Assembly: GCA_003175915.1 (NCBI GenBank)
Contig: PSRH01000109.1
Span: forward strand, 1-16,616
Direction: 5' to 3'
DNA length: 16,616 nt
From: Candidatus Melainabacteria bacterium
GTDB taxonomy: Bacteria > Cyanobacteriota > Vampirovibrionia > Obscuribacterales > Obscuribacteraceae
The position numbers were made by a program, and so were the translations under genes. Shown one piece after another: positions 1-7,725 of the stretch (positions are counted from its first letter, which is position 1; the number at the start of each line of letters is the position of its first letter). The notes under the pieces were generated by a model that was not told the DNA's origin, made no database searches, and saw only the letters and a program-made list of their open reading frames with translations.

Positions 1-59
1 AGGCAGAGTGTGTGGCTACGACAACCACCCACTCTGCCTGCTGCCGATTTAACTTTTTT
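1..59 (+). terminator. Stem-loop with distal T tract, possible terminator of an upstream gene
   Basis: Bases 1-10 (AGGCAGAGTG) pair perfectly with 30-39. After one mismatch, 12-15 (GTGG) pairs with 25-28, leaving a loop at 16-24. A run of six T lies at 54-59, about 14 bases after the stem, which is farther than in a canonical intrinsic terminator. The hairpin starts at base 1, so the stem may be longer outside the window. It could end a gene to the left or be an RNA processing hairpin. Confidence 0.45.
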
Positions 60-74
60 GGGTCATTTTTTTAA

Positions 75-103
75 TTGACAATATTTAGCTAATTTGCTAA
101 ATA
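75..103 (+). promoter_or_regulatory. Promoter with embedded operator of the ArsR-type regulator
   Basis: A perfect -35 hexamer TTGACA lies at 75-80. Downstream is a perfect inverted repeat with 8-base arms: TATTTAGC at 82-89 and GCTAAATA at 96-103, separated by TAATTT. Seventeen bases after the -35 box, TAAATA (98-103) is a weak -10 box inside the right arm. The dyad fills the space between -35 and -10, as expected for an autorepressed ArsR-family promoter, so a dimer bound there should block RNA polymerase. The predicted transcript start falls at or next to the ATG at 111. The operator role is inferred from position and symmetry. Confidence 0.7.
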
Positions 104-110
104 GTTAAGT

Positions 111-416
111 ATGCAAGATCCTACTGAAGTTTTTCGAGCACTAGCTGATCCTACTCGTAGACAAATACTAAAAGCGCTCAAGCGCAAGGATTTGCCCGCC
201 GGCGAGATTACCGCCATGTTTAACATCTCCTTTCCCTCCATCTCCAGACATTTGAGCATCCTCAAGGCTGCTGGACTGGTAAGCGAGCGTCGTCAGGGCA
301 ATTCGATTATTTACAGCGTCAATTCAGAGCATCTCGCGCTCTGTCTGAGTGAGTTCATAAGCGCAGTCTGTCCCACTGAAATTATTGAACGCCATCGTTC
401 GAGGAAAAAACCATGA
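111..416 (+). CDS. ArsR-family winged-helix transcriptional regulator
   Basis: This 101-residue protein has the usual length and layout of the ArsR/SmtB family, which are small dimeric repressors that bind palindromic operators. An N-terminal helix contains the typical LADPTRRQIL stretch (residues 11-20). The helix-turn-helix spans about 30-57, with the recognition helix around SISRHLSILK (43-52), followed by the beta wing near 58-70. The metal-binding CxC motif of classical ArsR proteins is absent; the only cysteines are C78 and C87, so it resembles the non-metal SdpR-like branch or a redox sensor. No Shine-Dalgarno precedes the ATG, which lies directly after the promoter/operator, so translation may be leaderless. 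The stop overlaps the next start (ATGA at 413-416), which implies coupling. It probably represses its own three-gene operon; the signal it senses is unknown. Confidence 0.9.
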   Translation: MQDPTEVFRALADPTRRQILKALKRKDLPAGEITAMFNISFPSISRHLSILKAAGLVSERRQGNSIIYSVNSEHLALCLSEFISAVCPTEIIERHRSRKKP

Positions 417-1366
417 AGATTGCCATTACAGGAGGAACGGGTTTTGTCGGGAGACACCTCGCCAGAGCTCTGACGGCAGAAGGACATCAGGTCGTCCTGA
501 TTGCCCGTGGAGTCGACAAGCGCGAACTATCAGTTCGTTCTGGCAATTTGATTACTTTCGCGGCGATTGGGACATCAGACGAGGAAAAGTTGCGCGCTGC
601 TTTCAAAGAATGTCAGGCCGTTGCTCACTGCGCCGGCATCAATCGAGAGCTGCAGGCAGGTGATTACGAACGCGTCCATGTTCAAGGTACACGCAATGTT
701 GTTAACGCAGCCAAAAAAGCCGGTGTGAAGAAGATTGTTTTGGTCAGTTTTTTCGGCGCGCGCCCTGATTGTCGCTCCGGTTATCACGAATCGAAGTTTG
801 CCGCAGAGGAAATCGTGCGCGGCAGCGGCCTTGACTATACTATCCTGAAGTCAGGGATGATCTATGGCCAAGGCGATCATATGCTCGATCACTTGAGCCA
901 TGTATTTCACAGCTTCCCTTTATTCGCGATGGTTGGTTTCCAGAAGCGATATGCTTCTCCACTGGCAATTGAAGATCTAGTTCGGATTATGAAGGCGGCA
1001 CTTACCGAAGAACGGCTTTCCAAGGAAACTTTGGCTATTCTCGGTCCCGACAGAATAACTCTGCAAGAAGCGGTAGAACGCGTTGCCAATGTGGTTGGAC
1101 GGAAACCGATAATATTTCCCATGCCGCTGTTCTTTCATTACGGTCTGGCTACGTTGCTCGAAGCCGCAATGACTATCCCGCTCGTCTCGGTCGCTCAGGT
1201 GCAAATACTTTCAGAAGGATTTGAAGAACCCTACGGAAATTGCCAACCGTTGCCGAATGATCTCGTACCCACTACCATGTTTACTCCAGAGCAAATTCGC
1301 AAAGGCCTGCCGGAGCCAGGACCGTTTAGTCTCAAAGATCTTCGATGTCTGAGTAGAGATACATGA
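413..1366 (+). CDS. Atypical short-chain dehydrogenase / NAD(P)-binding epimerase-like protein (NDUFA9-like)
   Basis: This 317-residue protein starts with a Rossmann fold whose dinucleotide-binding loop is GGTGFVG (residues 7-13). S112 and a YxxxK pair (Y124, K128) sit where extended or atypical SDR enzymes have their catalytic residues, so it may be an active oxidoreductase. The overall pattern, including IKSGMIYG-like and SPLAIEDLV-like segments near 145-190, matches the complex I NDUFA9/nucleoside-diphosphate-sugar epimerase-like group, which often binds NAD(P)H and acts on quinone- or lipid-linked substrates. The start overlaps the stop of the regulator and is preceded by GAGGAAAA at 401-408. 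The stop overlaps the next gene (ATGA at 1363-1366). Lying between an ArsR-type repressor and a VKOR suggests a redox role, but the substrate cannot be read from the sequence. Confidence 0.85.
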   Translation: MKIAITGGTGFVGRHLARALTAEGHQVVLIARGVDKRELSVRSGNLITFAAIGTSDEEKLRAAFKECQAVAHCAGINRELQAGDYERVHVQGTRNVVNAAKKAGVKKIVLVSFFGARPDCRSGYHESKFAAEEIVRGSGLDYTILKSGMIYGQGDHMLDHLSHVFHSFPLFAMVGFQKRYASPLAIEDLVRIMKAALTEERLSKETLAILGPDRITLQEAVERVANVVGRKPIIFPMPLFFHYGLATLLEAAMTIPLVSVAQVQILSEGFEEPYGNCQPLPNDLVPTTMFTPEQIRKGLPEPGPFSLKDLRCLSRDT

Positions 1367-1782
1367 CTGTTCCCACAATACTGCTTTGGCTTGCAATCAT
1401 TGTTGGTTTGAGCGCCGCAACCGCCGCGCTCTATGGCCGCTATAAAGTACTTCCGGCATTTCTTACTGGTCCTGCTGTCTGCCAACTCGAGGCGGGCGGT
1501 TGCGCAGTCCTTTTTCGTACCAAACGAGCCAGCTTACTAGGTCTGCCCAATGCTTTTTTCGGAATAGTTCTTTATCTCCTTCTGGCAGCAGGATTGATTC
1601 TCAACTGGCCTGTCCTATTCCTCTTGGTTGCTGCCACTCCCGCCCTTCTGATGTCTATTTTTCTAGGCTATTCGCTGATCACAAATCATTTGGAATGCCG
1701 GATTTGCTGGGCCGGTCACTTCGCCAATGCCACCATTTGGCTTGTCCTCCTTTTCAAGCTACTTACGCAGGGAGGTTATTAG
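1363..1782 (+). CDS. VKOR family membrane thiol oxidoreductase (stand-alone)
   Basis: This 139-residue membrane protein has about four hydrophobic segments, at roughly 5-24, 64-80, 83-106 and 122-136. It carries the complete vitamin K epoxide reductase signature: a periplasm-side cysteine pair C40 and C47, the conserved serine S57, the LGLPNAFFG segment (59-67), and the redox-active CxxC at C112-C115 followed by tryptophan (CRICW). Bacterial VKORs reoxidise a periplasmic thioredoxin-like partner and pass electrons to quinone, which drives disulfide bond formation as DsbB does. Many cyanobacterial homologues have a fused thioredoxin domain; this protein ends right after the last membrane helix and has none. 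The ATGA overlap with the SDR gene shows translational coupling. The partner thioredoxin is not in this window. All four key cysteines are present, so it is probably active. Confidence 0.88.
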   Translation: MTVPTILLWLAIIVGLSAATAALYGRYKVLPAFLTGPAVCQLEAGGCAVLFRTKRASLLGLPNAFFGIVLYLLLAAGLILNWPVLFLLVAATPALLMSIFLGYSLITNHLECRICWAGHFANATIWLVLLFKLLTQGGY

Positions 1783-1804
1783 CGAGCTTAGAGATTGAGC
1801 GGTC

Positions 1805-2425
1805 CTATGTCAATTGCCTATCAGCAGCCAAGCTTAAGCGCTCCTTCAAGTTCTCCATATCGGCAGGAGTTACCGAATAAACCAGGTAATCCCGCATAAC
1901 ACCAAGGTTGTCATAGCTGTAGTTTCGCAGTTTTCCCTCGTAGATATAGCCAACCTTCTTGAACAGCTCCAGACTCGCCTCATTGCGCGGATCGATGTAT
2001 AGTTCGATTCGCTTAAACCCGATCCGCTCCATGCCAAACAAGGTAAAGGCTACGGCAATTTCAAAACCGAGGCCTTGTCGCTGTAGACTGGTGCGCACCC
2101 ACATACCGAACATACATTTTGGCACCGACCACTGCATCCTCGAGAACCAACCACGACCGGCAAGAATGCCGTCCTTTTTCAAATAGCAGTTGTACACCAA
2201 TTCGCTGCGCTGGTTGAACTCATTTTGGCTTTTTAGAACGCGCTCCTCCGTTTGTTCTGGAGTGCATGGCTCTTTTGCCCAAGGTCCAAACCATTGCCTG
2301 ATCTGCTCAAAAGTTTCCATTTCTGCAGCATGAACATGAGTAGCATCACCGGCGCGACAAGAGCGCATGAGAAGGCGCGGCGAATCGAATTCTTCTTCGA
2401 CTGGGACGGAAATCGGCGACGTCAC
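1805..2425 (-). CDS. GNAT family N-acetyltransferase (RimJ/RimL-like)
   Basis: From the chosen start this is a 206-residue single-domain GNAT enzyme, which transfers an acetyl group from acetyl-CoA to an amine. The N-terminal SPRLLMR segment is typical of the RimJ/RimL branch that modifies protein N-termini or small amines. The acetyl-CoA pyrophosphate loop QRQGLG is at about residues 115-120, followed by an IELYIDPRNEASLELFKKVGY segment (motif B region, from about 140) and a YEGKLRNY stretch. The start is debatable: a TTG at 2443 is the outermost option but has no ribosome site, whereas the GTG at 2425 sits nine bases after GGGAGAG (2435-2441), so I prefer it. A promoter lies about 100 bases upstream. 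The substrate is not predictable. The 3' end nearly abuts the convergent VKOR gene (22 bp). Confidence 0.9.
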   Translation of the reverse strand: MTSPISVPVEEEFDSPRLLMRSCRAGDATHVHAAEMETFEQIRQWFGPWAKEPCTPEQTEERVLKSQNEFNQRSELVYNCYLKKDGILAGRGWFSRMQWSVPKCMFGMWVRTSLQRQGLGFEIAVAFTLFGMERIGFKRIELYIDPRNEASLELFKKVGYIYEGKLRNYSYDNLGVMRDYLVYSVTPADMENLKERLSLAADRQLT

Positions 2426-2512
2426 GCGGCTAAACTCTCCCAAGCTGCTGCGGGTAATTGAGACAAATGGCTCCTACTGCCGCTGGTCATTTGGTTCAAT
2501 CATTCTAGCTTA

Positions 2513-2558
2513 GTACGGTGATTGTACTCAGATTAGGGAAAGTGTCAAACTGCCGTAC
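2513..2558 (-). promoter_or_regulatory. Promoter of the acetyltransferase gene, flanked by an inverted repeat
   Basis: On the minus strand a perfect -35 TTGACA (2548-2543) is followed after 16 bases by TACAAT (2526-2521), a five-of-six match to the -10 consensus. The predicted start is near 2514, giving a leader of about 90 bases before the GTG at 2425. The promoter is bracketed by a 6-base inverted repeat: GTACGG at 2513-2518 and CCGTAC at 2553-2558 on the plus strand, with centres 40 bp apart. The promoter starts only 30 bases after the TPR gene's stop, so the acetyltransferase need not depend on the mutS operon. Confidence 0.65.
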
Positions 2559-2577
2559 CTATAGAGAAATGCCGCCG

Positions 2578-4944
2578 CTACTGCTGGCCTTTTAGTTCGG
2601 CAACTCTAGTTTCTTCTTTTTGAAGCTCCTCGGCCAAAGAGAGCTTCTTTAAGACGTTCACTAAAGCTTCATGTGCTGGGAGAAGCCCAGGATAGAGCGT
2701 CGCCGCCTTTTGGTAACTGGCTAAAGCGTCTTTGAGATGATTGGGATCAGGCAACGTCATCTGCGCGTCACCCATGACCAAATAAGCCCCGGCAAAGTAC
2801 GGATTTATCTCGACAGCCTTGGTTGCCTCCGCAATCGCGTCGTTCGGCTTTCCTTCCTTAAGATTGATCCTGGCCAAAAGTTCGTAAGCACGGAAATTCT
2901 TTTCGTTGCTCTCCAGTGCTCGATGAGCTTTTTCAGCAGCTCCTTTCAAATCGCCTTTAGCCAACAGGACTTCGCCATACTCATAGAGGAAATCCGACGG
3001 AGGAGTGCCAGATTTGGAGGACAAATCGACTGCTTTTTTGGCGGCTTCCTCAGCTTTACCGATTTCGTTCTTGCCTCGCCACGCCCTCGACCAACAAACA
3101 AGAACTAGTGGAGAAGGTTCCTTGGCTTTTGCATCCTCTTCCTTCAACAGGGTTATGGCTTCGTCATACCTTCCCCCTCTCAGTAGAGTATCGATGCAAC
3201 TAATCCTCTGCATCTCCTTATCCGCATCAGCAAGCTTGTCGAAGGCTTCCTTCAAAGTTTTGAAGCTTGAGCTGCTCCGATCGCGCAGAGCAGCGGACTG
3301 GGCAAGCATAAGATTATCTAGGGGCGCTTCGGGCAAAGCCTTGCTCATAGCGCAAACCGTGGCGAACTGCGCAGCCGCGTCAGCGTAACGGCCCTCTTTA
3401 AATAGAAGCGTAGACAGCGATCGCATTATGTCCAGACGTGTCGGCGGCATTTTTGAGTCAGCCGGTTGGGTGAGCTGGTGCAGAGCAAGGGCAGTAACGT
3501 AACCCGCTTCCGCCTGTAGATAATCATCCGTCTCTGCATAGCAAAATCCCAGGGCCACCAGATCCGGAGTTGAATTGGGATTGATGTTGAGGGCGCGCGT
3601 ATACTCCTTTTCCGCTTGCTTGAAGTTCTTTTGAGAGACGGCGATTATCGCTAGCTTTCGATGCGGCTCTGGATCAGTCTGATTAAGATTAGCCGCCTCT
3701 TTATATTGTTCTTCCGCTTCCGTGATCTTGTTATCGGCGGCAAGGGCGTCAGCAAAATACATGCGCAATACGGCATTTTTCGGATCTTTATCGACCATGC
3801 CTTTGAGAACTGTCGCCAGTTGATCGAATTTACCTCGGCGAGTCAAGAGCGCTACCAATTGGCCGTTAGCACGTTGATTGCTGGGATCTAATTTCACTGC
3901 CTCAAGCAGGTGGTTAATGGCGTCATCTTCTTTTCCAGCAGAAGCCTCCAGTGAGGCTAGCTCAGTCAGCTCAAACTTCTTATCACTACTGAGCTCGAGA
4001 GCCTTGCGCAAATCAGCGATGGCCGCATCCCAATCACCTTGATCGCGCTCAACGGCCGACCGTGTCCTGAAGTACTTGGCGTTGCCCGGTTCAAGGGCAA
4101 TAGCTCGCTCGAGTTGATTGCTTGCCTCACGCAGCCGTCGTTGCTGCATATAGATCTGCGCTAGCCGGAAATAGTTACCGGCGTCCCTTGGGCTTTTCTT
4201 AATCGCTGCCTGAGCGACATCGATCGCTCCATCAAAATCGCTTCGTACCAGTTTAAGATCCACCAGAGCATTGACCGCATCCGTCATATCAGGTTCGATA
4301 GCCAACGCGCTTTCATAAGCAACTTCCGCATTAGCAGGTTGATTCAACCAGCGTTGCTGCAAAAATCCGATGGTGCGGTAACCCCAGGCAAATTCAGGCG
4401 CCAGCGTTATAGCACGCTGCGTGTAGGTGACTGCCACTGAAGCTTTGCCCTGCTTTCCCGCCAAAGCTGCAAAAGCGAAGTTGACGAATGGATCGTCCAT
4501 CGAGGAAGCGGGAATGGTCTCAAGTTTTTTCTCGGCTTCGTCGAGCTTTTTCTTGCAGATAAGATCAAACGCCTGAATCAGTGTAGCGTTGACATCCGCG
4601 CCACCGGACTGATTAAAGGATTTGGCCAGAGAATCCAGGGATTGACAATCACCGCTGTACATATAGGCAAAGGCAAGCCAGGCAGTATCCCTTGTTCCAT
4701 GCTTGCCAGATTGCCCTTTCAGCTTTTCCGCCAGCTCCTTGAAGGAACCGTGGTTGACCAGACGCAAATTGGCAGGATCCAGTCCCAGGCCCTGCGCCGA
4801 AGAGACCCGTTTCTTCGCTTTGCTGCTTGCCGCCGTATTTTCCTTGCCCGAAGTATCGTCGCCACGGGCCGGTGGCACGGACAGGATCACTGCCAGGAAG
4901 GTTATTCCGAGGATCGTCCTATACGCATTTACTTTATCAGTCAA
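2578..4944 (-). CDS. Exported multi-TPR repeat protein
   Basis: This protein of about 788 residues is built almost entirely of tetratricopeptide repeats, helix-turn-helix units that form protein-binding superhelices. After an N-terminal linker rich in Lys and Ser, repeats run from about residue 140 to 500 and again from about 560 to 770; many units show the typical A-x-x-x-Y/F-x-x-A-L-x-L-x-P ending (for example ALNINPNS, AIALEPGN, AVEINPYF). There is no enzymatic motif. The start is a choice: an ATG at 5001 lies 56 bases inside mutS without a clear ribosome site, while TTG at 4944 follows GAGG (11 bases upstream) and comes one base after the mutS stop. From TTG the protein begins with a compact signal peptide (basic n-region, core TILGITFLAVILSV, then PPARGDD), whereas the ATG start would give an unusually long n-region. 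It probably acts as a periplasmic or envelope scaffold; partners are unknown. Confidence 0.88.
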   Translation of the reverse strand: MTDKVNAYRTILGITFLAVILSVPPARGDDTSGKENTAASSKAKKRVSSAQGLGLDPANLRLVNHGSFKELAEKLKGQSGKHGTRDTAWLAFAYMYSGDCQSLDSLAKSFNQSGGADVNATLIQAFDLICKKKLDEAEKKLETIPASSMDDPFVNFAFAALAGKQGKASVAVTYTQRAITLAPEFAWGYRTIGFLQQRWLNQPANAEVAYESALAIEPDMTDAVNALVDLKLVRSDFDGAIDVAQAAIKKSPRDAGNYFRLAQIYMQQRRLREASNQLERAIALEPGNAKYFRTRSAVERDQGDWDAAIADLRKALELSSDKKFELTELASLEASAGKEDDAINHLLEAVKLDPSNQRANGQLVALLTRRGKFDQLATVLKGMVDKDPKNAVLRMYFADALAADNKITEAEEQYKEAANLNQTDPEPHRKLAIIAVSQKNFKQAEKEYTRALNINPNSTPDLVALGFCYAETDDYLQAEAGYVTALALHQLTQPADSKMPPTRLDIMRSLSTLLFKEGRYADAAAQFATVCAMSKALPEAPLDNLMLAQSAALRDRSSSSFKTLKEAFDKLADADKEMQRISCIDTLLRGGRYDEAITLLKEEDAKAKEPSPLVLVCWSRAWRGKNEIGKAEEAAKKAVDLSSKSGTPPSDFLYEYGEVLLAKGDLKGAAEKAHRALESNEKNFRAYELLARINLKEGKPNDAIAEATKAVEINPYFAGAYLVMGDAQMTLPDPNHLKDALASYQKAATLYPGLLPAHEALVNVLKKLSLAEELQKEETRVAELKGQQ

Positions 4945-4945
4945 T

Positions 4946-7519
4946 TTATTCGACGCCTCGACTGACTGGCGCCTGAAATACCGATAGCTGCATGACATCA
5001 TCCATAGAAATGTTTCTTAGTTTGGGACCGTCCATAATTTTACTCGCCGCGCTCCTTCGCTCCATCTGATTCATTAGATTTTCGGCACGTTCGATAATTC
5101 TGACAGGTAATCCCGCCATACGGGCAACCTGAACTCCAAAACTGCGAGAGGCACCTCCGGGAATCACTGACCGAATAAATTGAACTTGTCCATCTTGTTC
5201 TTTTACCATGACTTGATAATTGCATATCTGCGGGATGAAATTGGCAAGACCATTGAGCTCATGATAATGGGTAGCGAAAATTGTTCTTGCTCTAATTTCG
5301 GAAGCTAGAAACTCAGAGACCGACCAGGCAATGGCCACCCCGTCGTAAGTACTGGTACCACGACCTACTTCATCAAGCAAAATCAATGAGCGCTTGGTGG
5401 CTGACAGACAACATTGTGCCACTTCACTCATCTCCACCAAAAATGTTGATTGCCCCTGGGTGAGATCATCAACGGCTCCGATGCGCGTGAAAATGCGATC
5501 CACCAGGCCGATTCGAGCAAATCGAGCCGGTACGAACGATCCCATTTGAGCAAGAATGACAATCTGAGCCAACTGTCTCAGAAAGCTCGATTTGCCAGAC
5601 ATATTCGGACCGGTTAAGACTATGAACTGATGGTCGGAGCTATCTCCTTCTAACCTTGCATCATTGGCTACGTAAGCGCCCATCGGTAAGATTTTTTCTA
5701 ATACAGGGTGACGTCCTTCCTTGATTTCGATTGATAACGAATCATCGACTTGCGGTCTTACGTATTTTCTTGCCAGGGCAACCTCGGCAAGAGAGAGAAG
5801 TGCATCAAGACTGGCCAGGTTTCTGGCGAGCTCAAGCAGCGCCTCACCGTCGCCAACAAATGACTGACGGAAAGTTACGAAAAGCTTGTACTCGAGATCG
5901 GACTGGTTTTTCTCGGCGTTGAGAATCTTCGCTTCGTATTCTTTTAACGCCGGCGTTATGTAACGCTCGGCGTTGGTGAGCGTCTGCTTGCGGATATAGT
6001 CGGACGGCACCGCTTCTCGATTGGCATGGGTTATCTCAATGTAGTAGCCGAAGGTTCGGTTGAAGTTAACTTTAAGACTCTTGATCCCGGTTTTTGCCTG
6101 TTCAGTCTTTTGAAATTCTTCGATCCATTCTTTCCCTCCACCCAATAGCGATCGAATTTCATCCAGTTCCTGGTTGTAGCCCGGCGCGAAAATGCCTCCT
6201 TCGCTCAGCTCTCGTGGCGGATCCTCAGCCAGCGCATTTCCTACGTGTTCGGCCATAGCCATGAGCGGCTCAGGAACTCGACTTAAGGCATTCAAATAGG
6301 AAGAATCGCTGTTCGCTAGTTGAGAAGCGAGGGCCGGCAAGGCAACTATAGACTGCGCAGCCGCAGCAAGTTCCTTAGGATTGATCGTGGATGAACATAA
6401 CTTGACAGCCAGTCGTTCTAAATCGGCAATGCTGGCAAGAGCGCCACTGAGAACCTCCCGACGTCCCTGATGGGCGAGCAGTTCAGCAACGGCGTTCTGG
6501 CGCTCTTCAATTTCTTCTACAGAGCACAAAGGCTTAAGAAGCCACTTTCTCAGCATGCGGCCGCCCATTGCAGTCTTGGTTGAGTCAAGCGCCCAGAGCA
6601 AGCTCCCGGTAAAACTACGATCGCGAGACGTTTCCGTCAGCTCCAGATTGCGCCTGGTATTGTTGTCCAACACCAATTGTTTCGCAACGGAATAGACGGC
6701 GATGCCAGAGAATCGAGGCATTTCCGCGGCCTGGGTACGCTCCAGGTATTCCAGAATGGCGCCGGCCGCACGCACTGCCAGAGGCATGGCTTGAACGCCA
6801 AACCCCTCCAGGGTAGCAACGCCAAAGGTTTGCTTGATCCTGCGCTGGCCAGCCTCCAACTGGAAGAACATCTCAGGCCGCCCGCTCAAATGATATTGCT
6901 GTTCCAATGCTTGCGGAACATCGAGAACTTCCCTGGCAACAACTTCGTTAGCCGTGGGCTTAACAATCTTCTTGGCAGCCAGCACCTCACTTGGGGAAAG
7001 TCTTCCGAGCTCAAGGAGCAGTTCCTCTTCATTCAGCTGAGTAACAAAGAATTCTCCGCAGGAAGCCTCGACCACAGCCAATCCCCAGAGATCGGCTCCT
7101 CTGACAATGGCCGCCAGGTAATTGCTTTCTCGGGCCGGCAACAGGTGAGAGGCTAGCACCGTGCCTGGTGTCAAAATGCGGGTAACTCGCCTCTCGACCG
7201 GCCCTTTTTCCGCACCGACAATTCCGACTTGCTCACAAATGGCCACCGAGTAACCCTTCGCCAGTAATTTGGCCACATATACTTCAGAGGCGCGGGCCGG
7301 CACGCCAGCCATGGGCACCCTGCCACCTTCGAAGGAGGGCTCCGGCCGACCGGTTAAAGTAATGTCCAGTTCTCTAGCGGCGACTTGAGCGTCCTGACCA
7401 AATAACTCATAAAAATCGCCCACTCGAAAAAGCACCAGGGCTTCCGGGTGGCTGAGCTTAACGTCCTGATACTGCCTCATCAATGGCGACAGTTGGACAT
7501 TTGATACGCGCGACTCCAC
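4946..7519 (-). CDS. mutS: DNA mismatch repair ATPase MutS
   Basis: This 857-residue protein is a full-length MutS1, which recognises mismatches and small loops as a clamp-like dimer and recruits MutL. The N-terminal mismatch-reading motif GDFYELF contains F36 and E38 at the same positions as in E. coli. The connector, lever (core) and clamp domains follow. The ATPase has Walker A GPNMSGKS (637-644), the STFLVEMSE signature (691-699), Walker B LILLDE (712-717) continuing into GRGTSTYDG, and the ATHYHEL switch (749-755). The start is GTG at 7519, eight bases after a strong ribosome site (GAGGGGAG). The C-terminus ends shortly after the ATPase, so a long tetramerisation tail is not evident. No mutL is present. 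The TPR gene begins at its stop codon, so the two are probably co-transcribed. All key residues are intact. Confidence 0.98.
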   Translation of the reverse strand: MESRVSNVQLSPLMRQYQDVKLSHPEALVLFRVGDFYELFGQDAQVAARELDITLTGRPEPSFEGGRVPMAGVPARASEVYVAKLLAKGYSVAICEQVGIVGAEKGPVERRVTRILTPGTVLASHLLPARESNYLAAIVRGADLWGLAVVEASCGEFFVTQLNEEELLLELGRLSPSEVLAAKKIVKPTANEVVAREVLDVPQALEQQYHLSGRPEMFFQLEAGQRRIKQTFGVATLEGFGVQAMPLAVRAAGAILEYLERTQAAEMPRFSGIAVYSVAKQLVLDNNTRRNLELTETSRDRSFTGSLLWALDSTKTAMGGRMLRKWLLKPLCSVEEIEERQNAVAELLAHQGRREVLSGALASIADLERLAVKLCSSTINPKELAAAAQSIVALPALASQLANSDSSYLNALSRVPEPLMAMAEHVGNALAEDPPRELSEGGIFAPGYNQELDEIRSLLGGGKEWIEEFQKTEQAKTGIKSLKVNFNRTFGYYIEITHANREAVPSDYIRKQTLTNAERYITPALKEYEAKILNAEKNQSDLEYKLFVTFRQSFVGDGEALLELARNLASLDALLSLAEVALARKYVRPQVDDSLSIEIKEGRHPVLEKILPMGAYVANDARLEGDSSDHQFIVLTGPNMSGKSSFLRQLAQIVILAQMGSFVPARFARIGLVDRIFTRIGAVDDLTQGQSTFLVEMSEVAQCCLSATKRSLILLDEVGRGTSTYDGVAIAWSVSEFLASEIRARTIFATHYHELNGLANFIPQICNYQVMVKEQDGQVQFIRSVIPGGASRSFGVQVARMAGLPVRIIERAENLMNQMERRSAASKIMDGPKLRNISMDDVMQLSVFQAPVSRGVE

Positions 7520-7602
7520 AGCACTTACTCCCCTCAGAACTGCTCTTGCTCCATCGCCTTAAGTGGCGAATTTTCGTGCCAACTCAGCCATTGGAATCGA
7601 AA

Positions 7603-7653
7603 CCATATTACCGTCACCATAAGCCATCGGAGAATAAGGTTCTGGTAATATGG
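7603..7653. repeat. Perfect 10-bp inverted repeat between mutS and the OB-fold gene
   Basis: CCATATTACC at 7603-7612 is the exact reverse complement of GGTAATATGG at 7644-7653, with 31 bases between. It lies in the 206-bp region between the divergent mutS (start 7519) and the exported OB-fold gene (start about 7726). A regulatory site for one or both genes is plausible, such as two half-sites about four helical turns apart. I found no convincing promoter hexamers here. As an RNA structure the 31-base loop would be long. Confidence 0.5.
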
Positions 7654-7725
7654 AAGACTTGGGCTATCTATGAATTACATTTAGATAGACGCCCTGGTAT
7701 CAGAAAAAAGTTCAATGAAATCAAG

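Noticed and set aside
4642..4987. Plus-strand frames opposite the N-terminus of the TPR gene
   Set aside because: They are antisense shadows of a clear TPR protein and have no ribosome site or recognisable domain.
7483..7725. 81-codon N-terminal extension of the OB-fold gene
   Set aside because: It overlaps the mutS start in antisense, lacks a ribosome site, does not look like a protein family and would bury the signal-like segment about 100 residues inside.
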